Program-made: the position numbers and the translations under genes | From: Trachelipus rathkii | Lineage: Eukaryota; Arthropoda; Malacostraca; Isopoda; Trachelipodidae | NCBI GenBank assembly: GCA_015478945.1 | Contig: JABUQX010126226.1 | Coordinates: forward strand, 1 to 20,000 | DNA length: 20,000 bases | Reading direction: 5' to 3' | Notes under the pieces: generated by a model | What the model was told of the DNA's origin: nothing | Databases searched by the model: none | Seen by the model: only the letters and a program-made list of their open reading frames with translations | Shown: piece by piece, positions 1 to 11,689 of the stretch | Layout: every line of letters starts with the position of its first letter | Position numbering within the stretch: position 1 is the stretch's first letter

Positions 1-166
1 AAGAGAAGAAGAGATAATTTGTTTATTTATAAATATAATTTTATAATTAATTATATTTATATAATATATATTTTTATTATTTTTTAATATATATTATATA
101 TATTAATAATATAATAATATATATATATATATAATATAATATATATATATATATATAATATATATA

Positions 167-214
<48 letters not shown>

Positions 215-307
215 TATATATTTAATATATATAAATATATATTAATATTAATATATATATATTATATTAATAGTATATATATATTAATAATATAATAATA
301 TAAGTTA

Positions 308-343
<36 letters not shown>

Positions 344-1062
344 AAGTATATATTAATATATATAATATATATATATATATTATTAATATATATTTAATAT
401 ATATATTTTATAATTAATATTATATATAATATTATATAATTAATTATATATAATATATATTATATAATATTATAATATATAATATATATAATATTAATAT
501 AATATATATATAATTATATATAATATAATTTATATATATTAATATATAATATAATATATATTAATATATAAATAATATATATATTATTAATATAATAAAA
601 TATAATATATTAATATATATAATATATATATATATATATAATATAATATATATTAATTATATATATATAATATATAATATATTAATAATATATTTTAATA
701 TATTTATATATAATATATCTATATATATTATATAATATTATATATATGTATATATATATATATATATATTTAATATAATACATTTATCTATATAATAATT
801 TTAAAATATAATATAATTTATATACAGATTAATATTAATATATAATAATATTAATTATATATATATATAATATATATATTATATAAATTATAGTTAAATT
901 AATATCATTTCTCTTCTAATTATTATAATATATAGAAAATCTTTCGACTATTATAGTATTATATATAATTATTACTATATAATATAATTATATATTAAAT
1001 ATATTAATATATATATATATATATATTATATAATAATATTAAATATACTAAATAAATTAATA
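1..1062. repeat. AT-only low-complexity tract
   Basis: This kilobase is almost entirely A and T, made of (TA)n runs whose phase is repeatedly broken by AA or TT steps (tataatatata, attaatata). The few G or C bases cluster after about 720. No gene, RNA or unique sequence can be read here. Such tracts are typical of microsatellite-rich invertebrate genomes and are also hard to assemble, so the exact length may not be reliable. Confidence 0.95.
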
Positions 1063-2340
1063 TTTATCACCATTCCTTTTCTCAAGCAGTATTGGGGTGA
1101 GGTTGTCACTAGCAACATACTGTATTTCACGGTAAAACAGAAGTTAATAGAAAACATTTGACGTAAAGTCCGAAAGGAATTTCTCCGGGGGAGGGGGTCA
1201 TCCCCATTCCCTTCCTTACTTTGGAGATTCAGCTCATTGAAGACAATGGAGTCCAAAACATCCACCCTTGGGTTTCACGAATACGGCGGGAAGCTCGCAC
1301 TGTTGTTCTCGTCAATTTACAGGGTTAAAATTCATTCCCTAAGTCACGCCCCACAAAGCATGTCCCCTTACAACATACAGGCGCAAGCCATTAAACACAC
1401 TCTTCTCATTATTCGGCACCATGACTTTCTCTTTGCTCTTTCGACAAAACTACAAATATCTATCACTATTCACTTTCAGAGTTCATTTACTAAACTAAAC
1501 CACACTACTTTTACTATCTTCGGACTCTCAGCAGGCTCGATTCCAGACATAAGGGCAGCGCGAGAGCGTATGAAAGAGAAGGAGAGGAGGACGAGAGTTA
1601 TCCAAGCCTATGTTCAAACTCAATTCCGACTACACTATCCCTATATTTCATCATTGACTTCCAGTGATTTGTATACATCTTATTATAATCACATCACATT
1701 ATAATATTATTAAATTCAACATATTTCTTGCTTGGTTCTAATGTTTATCTCAATTTATCATGTGCCTATTTCAACGAACACGACATCTTTCTAGGCATAG
1801 GGTAATTACTAACATTCATTTCATTAATAACACATTCAATTTTCCTCTATTATTATCTATTTAATTTTAATTAATTGTATGGGTTTTTAACTTCTGTATT
1901 ATTTCACCTATATCACCGATCAGTAAAAACTTCCTTTCTTCCTTCCTTCTTGCTTCTTTCCCTTCCTTGTTCTTCCTCTAATCGATTTTATCCTTCATTT
2001 AAACACAAGAATAGCATGGATATGAGCCAGAGATACCTACCTAATTCTCAACACATTCAACCACACAAAGTAAATAGATCTCGTACGGCTCATCACATCC
2101 AAACGGTCAAAATTCCATGCAGACAGCCGAGAGTAGAACAATACTTCCAAACAGAGCGGAAAAACAACCAACGCGCACACGGATGGAACGAACTTAGCTA
2201 TCTACCCTTTGCATTTTCTACATATCTAGCGATCTGTCATTCTATAAGCCACCCAATTCTCAATATCAGCCAATCCACAACTTTCCAATACTAAAATTTC
2301 ACCCACTATTTCCTGTAATATTCTAATTCGAGATCTCCAC
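1063..2340. other. unique sequence without a supportable gene
   Basis: Composition returns to mixed sequence. The longest open frame of the window lies here on the plus strand (1237-1704, 155 codons), with another of 139 codons at 1875-2294. Neither protein shows a domain, signal peptide or membrane pattern I recognise. Both are rich in His, Ser, Thr, Ile and Leu in the way expected from pyrimidine- and A/C-rich DNA read by chance. A stretch at about 1940-1975 is a CTTC-rich pyrimidine run. I treat this as non-coding. Confidence 0.5.
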
Positions 2341-3120
2341 ATTTATTAGTGCACACACAATAAAACATTATGCAGCTGAATTTAGAAATATTAATGGAAA
2401 TTTACTAAAAATCCCAAGCAATTGCTATGACAAAACAATACTAGATATCCACAACTATCACTAGATATTGGAACTCCAACCACACCCATCACGGCCCTTA
2501 CGATACGAAGCTTACAAACTCACCAACCAACACAAAACAACCAATCAACCAACAAACCCAACAACCAACACCAAATAAACAACCACCAGTCTACTACAAT
2601 AGCCTCTAACTATTCAAAACAACACACAATAAAACTCTTTTCACAGGCAAAATACTATGCTAAAAAAGCTTCCTCCTCTTCCACCCCAATCCCCTCCCAC
2701 ACTATTCATATACAGATTCGCGGGCGCCCCACAACAATATATCCTAAGAATCATCAAACGTAACAAAAAACCAAGGGCACCCTACCACTCCCTTGGCATA
2801 GCATTAAAATAATAATTTTATAATGAAATTTTCAATACACCACTATTTCTCATACCTTTGGTGCAGCTTTCTATAAGGGCCAATGAAACCCACTTGACAC
2901 CCTCTTTGCCCTTAGTATAGGTAGGAGATGGGAGTGAGTCACTTACCAATAACTAGATGGTTAGGTAACAGTTAAGCTTATTACCCTGCTTTAATACCTG
3001 ATTATTTACTCTTTTCTATATATAGTGAGGTCATTTTACTTGAGAGGTATTAATACCTCAAGGTCTATTAACCTGCTTTAATAATTAATCATCCCTATAC
3101 ATTTATAATATATTTATAGT
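2341..3120. other. gene-free A/C-skewed spacer
   Basis: The plus strand is strongly biased to A and C over about 2340-2720. At 2511-2588 no G occurs at all, and the text is a degenerate run of AACC/ACCA units, probably a decayed tetranucleotide microsatellite. The segment 2983-3083 contains the phrase CTGCTTTAATA twice (from about 2985 and 3071), so there may be an old duplication. No open frame of interest is present. Confidence 0.55.
3044..3059. repeat. 16-bp perfect palindrome
   Basis: GAGGTATTAATACCTC reads the same on both strands. It sits in a stretch where AGGT/ACCT phrases recur. A related core, GTATTAATACCT, appears at about 7585-7596 with similar sequence just upstream (a shared ATTTT...TGAG). 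It could be part of an old dispersed repeat or just a remnant of local inverted duplication. No function is claimed. Confidence 0.7.
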
Positions 3121-3345
3121 AACTATATTCCCTTTATTAACTAAAAAAAATTAATTTATTCAAATTTTATTATTATTTAAATATTAGTGATATTTGTTTA
3201 TATATTTATTATTTATATATTAATATTATATATTAATTATATAATTATATTATATTAATAATTATTAATATATTATATTTATTTAATTTATTATATATTA
3301 TATTAATTATTATTATTTATATTTATTTAATTTTTTATTATTAAT
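3121..3345. repeat. A/T-rich low-complexity tract
   Basis: This tract is nearly pure A/T with TTATTA and ATTTAT phrases, less regular than the (TA)n arrays elsewhere. Nothing else is visible. Confidence 0.85.
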
Positions 3346-4700
3346 ATGAATAGGTGGGTCATTAACGTTGTCAATTTAATATTCGTATATATCTGTTAAT
3401 TTAATATTTACCTCTAATTTTAGGACTAATACTGTAACAGTTAACTTATGTTTCATAACTTAATGCTCGCTCTACACTCTTTAGACAAAGTACAAGTAAC
3501 TTGAGCTAGGCAAAGAAAGCATTAACGTTTTCGCATTATTAATAATCGTTAACGTTGATGGGATGAATGTAGAGTTACACAATAGTCTTCATTCACCCCC
3601 ATTGTGCCTCTGCATGGGAACGCCCTGAGGACAGAAGTTACAACTTGAATTTACGCCAGTTTTGTTAGGTAATTAGAGAATATTGTGTAATTAATCTCTT
3701 TTGTTCAGAACTCTCTCAAAATTGCTCTAAATCTCAGCATTCCATGTAAAATTGCGATAGACACAAAGGATTTAAATCACTTTATTGGTTTTTCCTAAGA
3801 AATTTTCCATAACCGTCTTCCATACTCAAATATGGTCTGCGAGATTTTATATATATCCATGTCAAAACTACTGGTGAATAAGATCCTCACTATATCATTT
3901 AACTCTACCTTTTATAAAAGTTGATTCCATTCTCTAAAGGAAGTAGCTACTGGAGAGGAATGCGTTACCTCAGTCCTATTAAAAATTTAGGTTATATATA
4001 TATAATATATATATATATATATCACCTTCTCATGTAACAGACATTCTCTCAAATATGGTTAGATAGTTATAAGATAATATAATACGAGGGTAGTGAGAAT
4101 ATTTGTAATCTATTATATATAAAATATATGAATAACCCACAATTGAGGATAACTGTGAGTGAGATAATTCTTTAATCAAACCTAGAGTGGTGTAGTATTA
4201 TATATATATCATTACAATTATAACATAACAAAGTTAGAATCAGTTTATATTTAACTATTGATACAGTATAAATAGAATTATTACTATGTGTGATATATTG
4301 ATATTAATAGTTAAATATACAATACACCTAGATGAGGCCTGTGCTATTAACTCATGTATATAATACTTATATAATACTACCTACAATTATATATAGCAGC
4401 TTAACTATTACTATTCGATAAAAATCAGATTATATTACAGCCAGAGCTCAAATACTTAAAAGGATCCAATTGGCAAAGCAAGTATACTATTATTAACTCT
4501 TAAAACCTTCTTCTAAAAACAATGCAACAACCATCGAGTGGAAGTTTTGAGACTTATATAGGGAGCGTAAACGAATACTGAGCGTATATATGAAAGTAAT
4601 TAGTAAATCACGTACTTCACATGTAGATTCTATTCATCTTATCAGGAATACACAGCTGAAGTGTAATGTTCATATGAGTATTGACATCAGGTAAGGAGAC
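3346..4700. other. gene-free AT-rich spacer
   Basis: Mixed sequence with several GTTAAC/AACGTT-type words between 3360 and 3560 (ATTAACGTT, ACAGTTAAC, CGTTAACGTT). A (TA)n microsatellite lies at 3992-4022. No open frame above about 60 codons that looks protein-like was found, and no transposon signature was recognised. Confidence 0.6.
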
Positions 4701-6850
4701 AGAGAATATGATAAACGGAGCAGCAATATGAAAGCATTAGAAAGTTATCTGTTCGTACACACGAAATGAAGTGAGGTATCGAGTAAATCGTATAATATAG
4801 AACGCGAGAGTACAACTTTATATGGACAATGAAACAATAACATGGTGGATTCTCCCCAGAATCTAGGTTGATAGAATGTGAGACCAATGTGCAGCCAAAG
4901 GTTCGCAGCTCAGAAGAAAGTTCGGACGGGAACGGGTTCGATTGCAAAAGGGAAATTGCGCTGCAAAGAGCGGACTATTAGGGATTTGAGTGTTATGGGA
5001 CGCTCACGGGCTTTAACGATTTCGCCTAACGAGCCACTCGACAGATGGTGGTTGGCCATAAAGAGTCGCTCTGTAAACTATTATCACCCGCTTGTATAGG
5101 TAAACCCCTACAAGGATGCGGGACCGGGATGAAGCTTGCCCTCGGCAATCCTGTTCTTGATGCTGAGCCACTAGAGACGCCTCTACAACATAAGATTAGA
5201 GGTATCTGAAGAGGGTGGGTTGGCTGTAAATTGAATTTATGCATTTGGTATTCATTGGAATGAGGTGTATTTTGGATGGGCCATCAACCGTTTACGCTAC
5301 ATATAGTCACATGCGATAGTAGAGCCTTTGAAATGCTGGAGGTGATATCCGGGAGGGTTCCGTGGAGGTTGGGTTAGACACAGGAGTCTTCGAGGTATCT
5401 GAAGCTTGGGGATTCTTTCCAGACGTTTCAGTGAGTTGATGAGTCTCTTCCTACTAAAAGGTGTTAGTTTATAGTATGAGCCCCTTGTCCAGGACTTAAA
5501 ATATTTAATTAATTACTTGGCCACTCAACGCCAAATAATTGAACCGTCCAAGATACGTCGTTTAAAACACATTATAACCAATTTTATGTTGAAGTCTTGC
5601 AGTCGTTTCATGCATTCATGAGGTTGAAAGAGTCAATAGATAGGGGCATATGGCACGCTTTGAGTTGAGAGATGTCCTGGTGAAATTATACTCTTTACGT
5701 GCTGAGATAAGAGTGGCCATATTTCCATCAAATAGTTGTGCACTACTCCGTAGGCTTCTGATAAAGAGATACCTCCCAAGAGGCCTATTAGACACTTCGA
5801 ATACTCCATCTCTCACACAAAAGGCGGCTTCCACCTTGCAGCACATTGGGTTTTGAGTGCGAATCCTCATCCGCACAGATCGATCGTGTAATACTCTAAG
5901 TCAACTGGTTACGGCCTGTCCTTGTAGACCGTGTGTGAGCAGAGACACCTCTCGACTCGTTCCAAAGTAAAAGAGCACCTTTGGCCATTATCCTCGACAG
6001 TCCAGTGGATGTGTTCCATAGGCAAAATGCCAGTGGCTCCTAAGCCCTTTTCGAATTGTGCCGTGGCGATGCGTTTTGACCTATGTCAGAAGGCCTGGGC
6101 CGGGGCCTGTATATTTTTTATGTTTCGTAAGGCGTATGAACGCCACACGTGTTATTGTTTTCAACTCACACCACTGGTGCCGTGTACTTCGTTCTAGCTG
6201 TATCCTGCAGATGTTGCTCTGGTTGTTGCAGCGCTTTCTTTGTTAATGCCATGGAGACGTATAATCGAAAATCTTCCACGGAATGTCCGTGGCCCTGGAA
6301 ACCTACCCTTGTCCATTGCCAGGCGATTCATGTGTCAGGGTTTCCTGATACCGTTGGACCACCGTTGGACCACCGGTGCAATCGTTGTGTGCGCTACAAA
6401 AACCGAACCAGTCTTTCTTCGACCAAGTGGACCCGGTAACAACGGGTTCCTTCGGTTCGTGGAATGCTTGTTTTATAACTGCATGCACTAGAATTCTCTT
6501 GTCAGTTGACAGCACTATACTCTACGTGTTTATTGAGTTTCGTTCGGTACGTGAAATGATCCCCTATCTGCAGGTATTATACCACCCGACATAACCTACC
6601 CCACCTCTCCCACCTCCTAAATTACGTGGTTTATTAAAGTTTTCCTAAAATTTTAGTGGTGACAGGCCCAATACTGCAAGCCAATTCTCATACTGAGGGG
6701 TGGTTACATAAAATTTAGTTTAATTACCTGATTAAGCTGTCGTCTGTGTTTGGTGTGGGATTTCCATTGGGTTAGAAAGGGCCTTTCGCAACGTTTACCT
6801 GTGTGTTGTACATTAATCCAAGTGGTGTCGAATTATTTTTAGACGAGCAA
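4701..6850. other. higher-GC unique region, no gene recognised
   Basis: This is the least AT-rich part of the left half. Many short open frames (60-96 codons) overlap on both strands, which is what higher GC produces by chance, and none has a recognisable domain. CCGTTGGACCA is tandemly duplicated at 6351-6372. TAGAGGTATCTGAAG at about 5198 and CGAGGTATCTGAAG at about 5390 are near-copies. It could be a very old, unrecognisable mobile element or plain intergenic DNA. Confidence 0.45.
6351..6372 (+). repeat. 11-bp tandem duplication
   Basis: CCGTTGGACCA occurs twice back to back with no spacer, followed by a partial third copy (CCGGTG). It is a small local duplication, probably from replication slippage. 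Confidence 0.85.
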
Positions 6851-6851
6851 G

Positions 6852-7013
6852 ATATATATATAATTATATTATATATATATATATATTATATGATATAATA
6901 TATATATATATATATAGTATATATATATATTAATATATATATTATATATATATATAATATAATATATATATATATACTTTATATATATATATATATAATA
7001 TATATTTTTAATA
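6852..7013. repeat. (TA)n microsatellite array
   Basis: Interrupted TA dinucleotide array with phase breaks (ATATTATA, TATAATATA), single G or C interruptions and a T-rich tail. Confidence 0.9.
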
Positions 7014-7237
7014 TTTTTCATTAATAATTTTAAATATCTGCAATCATAATAAAGAAAATTACAAGCATCGATAACTATTATGCATTAATTTTGAAAACGG
7101 TTTTAACGTTATCGCACAAACGTTAACTTCCGTTACATTTATCTTTACTGAACTAAACCTTTAATGGTTAATGATTTTGTTAACAGTTAAGGATTAACGG
7201 CGATAGCTTTCCCATTAAACGGTGGCAAACACCCCTT
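7014..7237. other. spacer with clustered GTTAA words
   Basis: Within about 130 bp (7080-7210) the words TTAACG, CGTTAAC, GTTAAC, CAGTTAAG and ATTAACGG recur, similar to the cluster at 3360-3560. No coding region is seen. They may be residues of a decayed short repeat. Confidence 0.4.
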
Positions 7238-7266
7238 TATATATATATATAGTATATATATATAAT

Positions 7267-7305
<39 letters not shown>
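7238..7305. repeat. (TA)n microsatellite array
   Basis: TA array with a few phase breaks, lying about 45 bp outside the left end of the probable hAT element. Confidence 0.9.
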
Positions 7306-7306
<1 letters not shown>

Positions 7307-7350
7307 CAACTAAATATATATTTCGGATATTTATTACAATATTAAGTTAC

Positions 7351-7360
7351 CAGTGGCGTA
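7351..7360 (+). repeat. candidate hAT left terminal repeat
   Basis: CAGTGGCGTA followed by CG-rich sequence with a long G-run. On its own a 10-base match would be weak; it gains weight from the mirrored right end and from the transposase remains between them. Confidence 0.5.
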
Positions 7361-7498
7361 AATAACGCCCAACCGCCAAGCCTCCGCGGTGCTGGGGGGG
7401 CCGACAGGAGGCCGAGAGGTAGGCGCACCGGCTGGCATTACCGGGAGAAGGATGAGGCAACTTTATATCGATGAAACTCCCATAATGAAAGCTCTGTG

Positions 7499-7634
7499 TA
7501 TATATATAATATATATATATATTATATAGGTCATTTAATATATATATACGTAATGGATTATAATATATAGGTATTTTGTGAGTAGTATTAATACCTATAA
7601 TTATCTAATTAAATAGGTCTTATTATATAAATAT

Positions 7635-7685
<51 letters not shown>

Positions 7686-7692
7686 TATATAA
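7499..7692. repeat. AT microsatellite inside the hAT element
   Basis: TA arrays (7499-7527 and 7637-7692) flank a short A/T-rich piece that contains GTATTAATACCT, related to the palindrome at 3044. The TA runs are regular, unlike the decayed transposase beside them. This suggests later expansion inside the element. Confidence 0.85.
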
Positions 7693-8229
7693 TACGATAT
7701 TTTTTTAAACACCGATTATTGGATATTTTTTTTTTAAGAAATCACCATCATATCGATATCACTCGATACTTTCTTGTTATGAGTGGGGAAGAACATTGCA
7801 CCTGGCAGACCTAAAATCCAAGCGAAACCGTCAGCCTAACTGTCAGAGTCACTCGTGCATTCAATCTTGTGCCACAATCCAGCAACCTTCAACTTACGTC
7901 CTTGAATGATTTCTGTAAAAGGAGATTCACACGCAATGATTGTCTTTTTCTTATGAACTGTGATTAATGAGCATATACTGGGTAGTTTCAGTCAGCAGTC
8001 TTCCCAAGATGGCAACTGCACTGAAAGAAAATTTCTTCAGAAACCCTGGATGGTCAAACGAAAACTGTTAAAAGACCTGTCGCCCAACTAGATGGTCTTC
8101 GAGGTTTTGATTGCTTGTTCGGCAGTTAAAGTTAATTTCCATCTTATATTTGAGAGCTGTTTATCAAAAAAATCATCCCTACCTTCAACAAAAGAGCTCT
8201 GACAGTAGTTGAGGTGACCAAGCATTAAG

Positions 8230-9055
8230 CAATAACAAATTGTCTACTTTTGCCCTTCAATTTTAATGCTTGTGGTTTCAAAAGCAAAAATTTTTGTAAG
8301 TATTAATTTCTTTATCACGCTCTAAAACACGTCCAAAATCAGACATATCCCTGGATGAAGCTTCCACTCTTTTAGAAAGGTGTGTCACGCCAAAACTAAA
8401 CCAGTTTGCGGGCAAAAGTTTCTACCAAGCTAGTGGAAGAAGGCCCAGGAATTGCAAGAAGCCTGGCAAACTTGAGACTTCATTGCCTACTAAAATGCAA
8501 AAGCAAGTGACAAGCTTCTTCTGATCGCAGCTCTTCTACACAGCAACACCTCTGCTGACTTCATTGTTTTATCCTTTGCCATTTCAGGGTGACGGGTTTT
8601 TTACAGCCACGCCCAGTTTGATATACCTCAACCCTAGGCCAAGCTGAATCGATGGTAACCAATACGTATTGAGGAAGGTGAAGGGCTTACAAGATGTTTT
8701 TCCGCTTTTTAGCCCTACAGCCCTTACAGAACAAACAGATAAACCGATTTTGCTCTTTATGGAAATCTGCTTTACTAGTTGTTAATCAGAAGAATATGAA
8801 GCCGGGAGCGTTGATACACAGTTCTTTAGTTCCTACCGAAATCTGTCTCTTCAAGGAATGTTTGTGGCAAGTGAAATAAAAGAAAAGAAAACATGACAAA
8901 AATAATCCGCAGCATGTGGCAGAAGGTATTCGATCGTTGCATCTGAAAATAAAATATCGTTTTTGTCTTTCTGGGTAGTATTTCCAAGAACGAGTCGTAC
9001 AGCTGTTTTTATAAATGCTTCTGACACTCCGCGAGTAACTTTCTTCATACAATGC
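8230..9055 (-). pseudogene. hAT transposase remnant (ZBED5/SCAND3/FAM200-like)
   Basis: hAT transposases cut and paste their element and carry an RNase H-like core. Read on the minus strand from 9048 downward, fragments appear in the order expected for ZBED/SCAND3-type hAT proteins. An N-terminal stretch reads AFIKTAVRLVLG then SDATIEYLL (about 9020-8914). HKEQNRFICLFC follows at about 8768-8720. RAAIRRSL (8535-8512) sits where the family has its His-Arg...Ala-Ser-Arg/Lys-Leu segment. RVLERDKEI lies near 8325-8300, and LKLKGKS near 8265. They lie in different frames with stops between them, so the gene is dead. The BED zinc finger and the C-terminal dimerisation motif were not recognised. The first fragment is the strongest; the later ones are weak singly but collinear. 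Confidence 0.55.
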
Positions 9056-9591
9056 TAATAGAGATCTTTTTTCCCAAAATATTATGAAAACATAATAATA
9101 AAGTTATTTTGCAGAAGTACCATAGGGAGGACAGGTAAAAGCGTTAAGGGTAAATTTGGCGGCGTAAAACCTTAGCATAGAGTATGATCGGGCTCGCCCA
9201 CTGGAACTTGGAAAAATTAGTGCGAACATTTTGTGTGCAAAAGAGGACGAAGGGGATTATGAAAGTCAATTTTTTAAAGATGACTATTAAATGTCAAAGT
9301 TAAAAAAAGTAATTACAAATGTTGCATTGTTTATTAGTAAGTTTTTGCTTTATTTTCAAACCCTTTGGCAAGAAGCAAAACAGTTTTTTAAAAATGGATT
9401 TATTACTTTATAGTATATAAACCTCTTTTTCATTGTAAAACACTCTGGTTCTTTTGTAATGTTAATGTGATTTTTTCTTTGATATATACAAGAAAACTTT
9501 TTTGTCATTCAAGTTCCAAAAAACTCTATCCACCCCGTCCCATGAACTAAAGGGGGCGGCAACAAAATAAGTCGCGGGGGGGCGCAACTGA

Positions 9592-9605
9592 CCTTAGTTA
9601 CGACA
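9592..9605 (-). repeat. candidate hAT right terminal repeat, degraded
   Basis: TTAGTTACGACA corresponds to the reverse complement of the left end with the last bases lost or changed. Immediately outside it begins an AT array, which may have eaten into the terminus. Confidence 0.4.
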
Positions 9606-9606
9606 A

Positions 9607-9868
9607 TTAAATATATATGATATTATATTATATAATATATATATATATAAAATATATATATATATATTATATATATATATATATAATATATATATATATA
9701 ATATATATATATATACCTACTAGTTGTATATATATATATATATATAAGTATATATATATATATACTATGGTAGTGCTATATATATATAAATATATTGTAT
9801 AATTGTAGTTTATATTACTACCTCAGATATAGTAAGGTTTATAATGATTTTTATAGGGTATATAATAT

Positions 9869-9924
<56 letters not shown>

Positions 9925-10009
9925 ATTATATATATATAATTAATATAATATATATATATATATTATTAATAAGTATATAATATATACTGATATAATATTA
10001 TATATATAC
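9607..10009. repeat. (TA)n microsatellite array, about 400 bp
   Basis: Long TA/AT arrays interrupted by short islands near 9715, 9765 and 9800-9860. Open frames inside (for example 9617-9802, nearly all Ile and Tyr) are artefacts of the dinucleotide repeat. Confidence 0.92.
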
Positions 10010-10712
10010 AGAAAATAACACCTACGGGGAAAGGGCTCAATTAAAAAAAGGAGGGAAACTCAATAAATGATTTTATTCGTTTAGGAATTTTTAATAAATA
10101 AATCATCGGATTTTACTTTGAGATTTTTATTTGATATTTTTTAGACTTTTTTTATTATTTTTTTAATTAATTTTTGTTTTTTATTTTTTTTTTAATGATA
10201 ATTAGGGGTTATTAAGTACAAATTATAAGCGGTTTTCAATAGAAATAAACACCAATATTAAAATAAAAACTATATAATATTAATGAAGAATTTTAATAAT
10301 ATTTTTTCAATATGTTTTCCAAAAACTAATTGGCATAAGCAGACACCGTAAATCTGTAACATTCGTTTAAGTGGCGCTGGGTACTTCATTTTTTGTGTTT
10401 CCATGGTATGAAGATTTCTGAATAACAGAGCTAGGCCCGACCTAGGTTTTTAAAAATTGAGGAAATTAATCCCTGCCAAGATGCAAGACTAATTGTATAA
10501 TTTTTTGATTTGCATATAACAATCCGTCGATAAAAATAGAGATAGTAGCATTAGGCCTAGTATTATGAAATAATATGTCTACAATTTTTAGCACCCTATT
10601 AAAATTTAGAAGAGCATACGATACTCGCTGGGAAGAGGGTTCTGTTCAACGTAAAGCAACCGAGGAGGTAAGGGGATTATTATTTGGGCTTTGAGGATAC
10701 CAGAATGAGGCG
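10010..10712. other. gene-free A/T-rich spacer
   Basis: A T-rich stretch (10120-10200, long T runs) is followed by mixed sequence. No open frame or repeat signature was recognised before the satellite begins. Confidence 0.6.
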
Positions 10713-11665
10713 TGACCAGTTGTTCTAGATATAAGTGCCACATGCTGGCTTCTTAAATATTAGTACTGAGCAGAAACTAAATTTTAGCAATGACTATGAA
10801 TAACGAAGAGGTCAATATTCTTCCAGAAATTATTAACTTTTTTTTATTCCGTTATGATCTGGGACAGTCTCAAAAGGACAATGCGGCTTCTCAAGTATTA
10901 TTCTTCTTTATTATGAGTTTTGACTGGGACATTCTAGAAGGGGTCAATGCGGCTTCTTAGTTATTAATTTCTTAAAATAAAAATTATCCAATCTTATATA
11001 TTGACACAATCTAGTTAGGCCCAATGCGAACATTTTCTTAAATTAGTATTATCCTTTATTTTATTTATCATTGATTTATTTTTTATTATTGCATTGACTG
11101 GCGAAGCATTCCTATTTGAGGGGCAATGCGGCCTTTCTTTAATTATTAATTTTTAGTTGGGTTGACTGGGACAGTCTAAAAAAGGACCATGCGGCTTTCC
11201 ATTGAACATATAATATTATTATTGTATTATGCCAGTTGACTAACAGCCCTGACATTCTAGATTGGGCGTCAAGACGGTGGGTTATCATAATTAATTTTTT
11301 ATTCCCTTTTAATTAAACATTAATATATATATATTTTCATCCTAATTTCCGCGATGACTGGGAACAGGTCTAGATAGGCTCATGCTGCTTCTTAAGTATT
11401 TATTCTTATTTATTATTCTTTATAATATGAGTTGGACTGGGCAACAATGATTTTCCTATGAGGGGCCAATGTTGGTGCCTGGTGCTTAATTATTAGGATT
11501 TTTTACCTCTGGATTGAACTGGACAGTCTGTAGAGGACCGAGTAACGGCTTTCTTGTATAATGGGATTCTTAATTTTTTATATATGTGGGTATTGACTGG
11601 GCACAGGTTTCTACGAGAGGAGAAAAGTTAACTGCAGCTTCCTTAATTTTTTATTATTGTCAGAA
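10713..11665 (+). repeat. satellite block 1, plus orientation
   Basis: The first recognisable but decayed monomer is at 10713. Clear cores lie at about 10861 (ACAGTC type), 10920 (ACATTC type), 11001, 11094, 11162 (ACAGTC type), 11236, 11353, 11431, 11514 and 11592. Confidence 0.88.
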
Positions 11666-11689
11666 TATATAAATATTCCGGGAATTTCT

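Larger units (their letters stand above)
7351..9605 (-). mobile_element. probable hAT element, ZBED/SCAND3-like, decayed
   Basis: The left end begins CAGTGGCGTA (7351-7360), a terminal sequence typical of many animal hAT elements, followed by a G-run near 7393-7400. The right end (9592-9605) reads CCTTAGTTACGACA, a degraded mirror image in which TTACG survives, and is preceded by another G-run near 9574-9582. The roughly 2.25-kb length fits a single-gene hAT with an AT array inserted inside it. A broken transposase lies on the minus strand between the ends. No 8-bp target duplication could be recognised. What is seen: the two ends and transposase fragments. What is inferred: that they belong to one insertion. 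Confidence 0.55.

Noticed and set aside
1237..1704. Longest open frame in the window (155 codons, plus strand)
   Set aside because: No domain, no convincing amino-acid composition and no supporting neighbour. The stretch is pyrimidine- and A/C-rich, which leaves few stops by chance.
4925..4960. tRNA-like phrase GGGTTCGATTGC
   Set aside because: It resembles a T-arm loop but no acceptor, D or anticodon stems could be built round it.
5857..5876. Short hairpin GTGCG...CGCAC
   Set aside because: A 5-bp stem with a 10-base loop is expected by chance in a window of this size, and it has no associated gene.
5600..6600. Cluster of overlapping ORFs on both strands
   Set aside because: Frames overlap each other on both strands, none is longer than 96 codons, and no family is recognisable. 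Higher GC explains them.
9617..9802. 61-codon ORF made of Ile and Tyr
   Set aside because: It is the (TA)n microsatellite read as protein.
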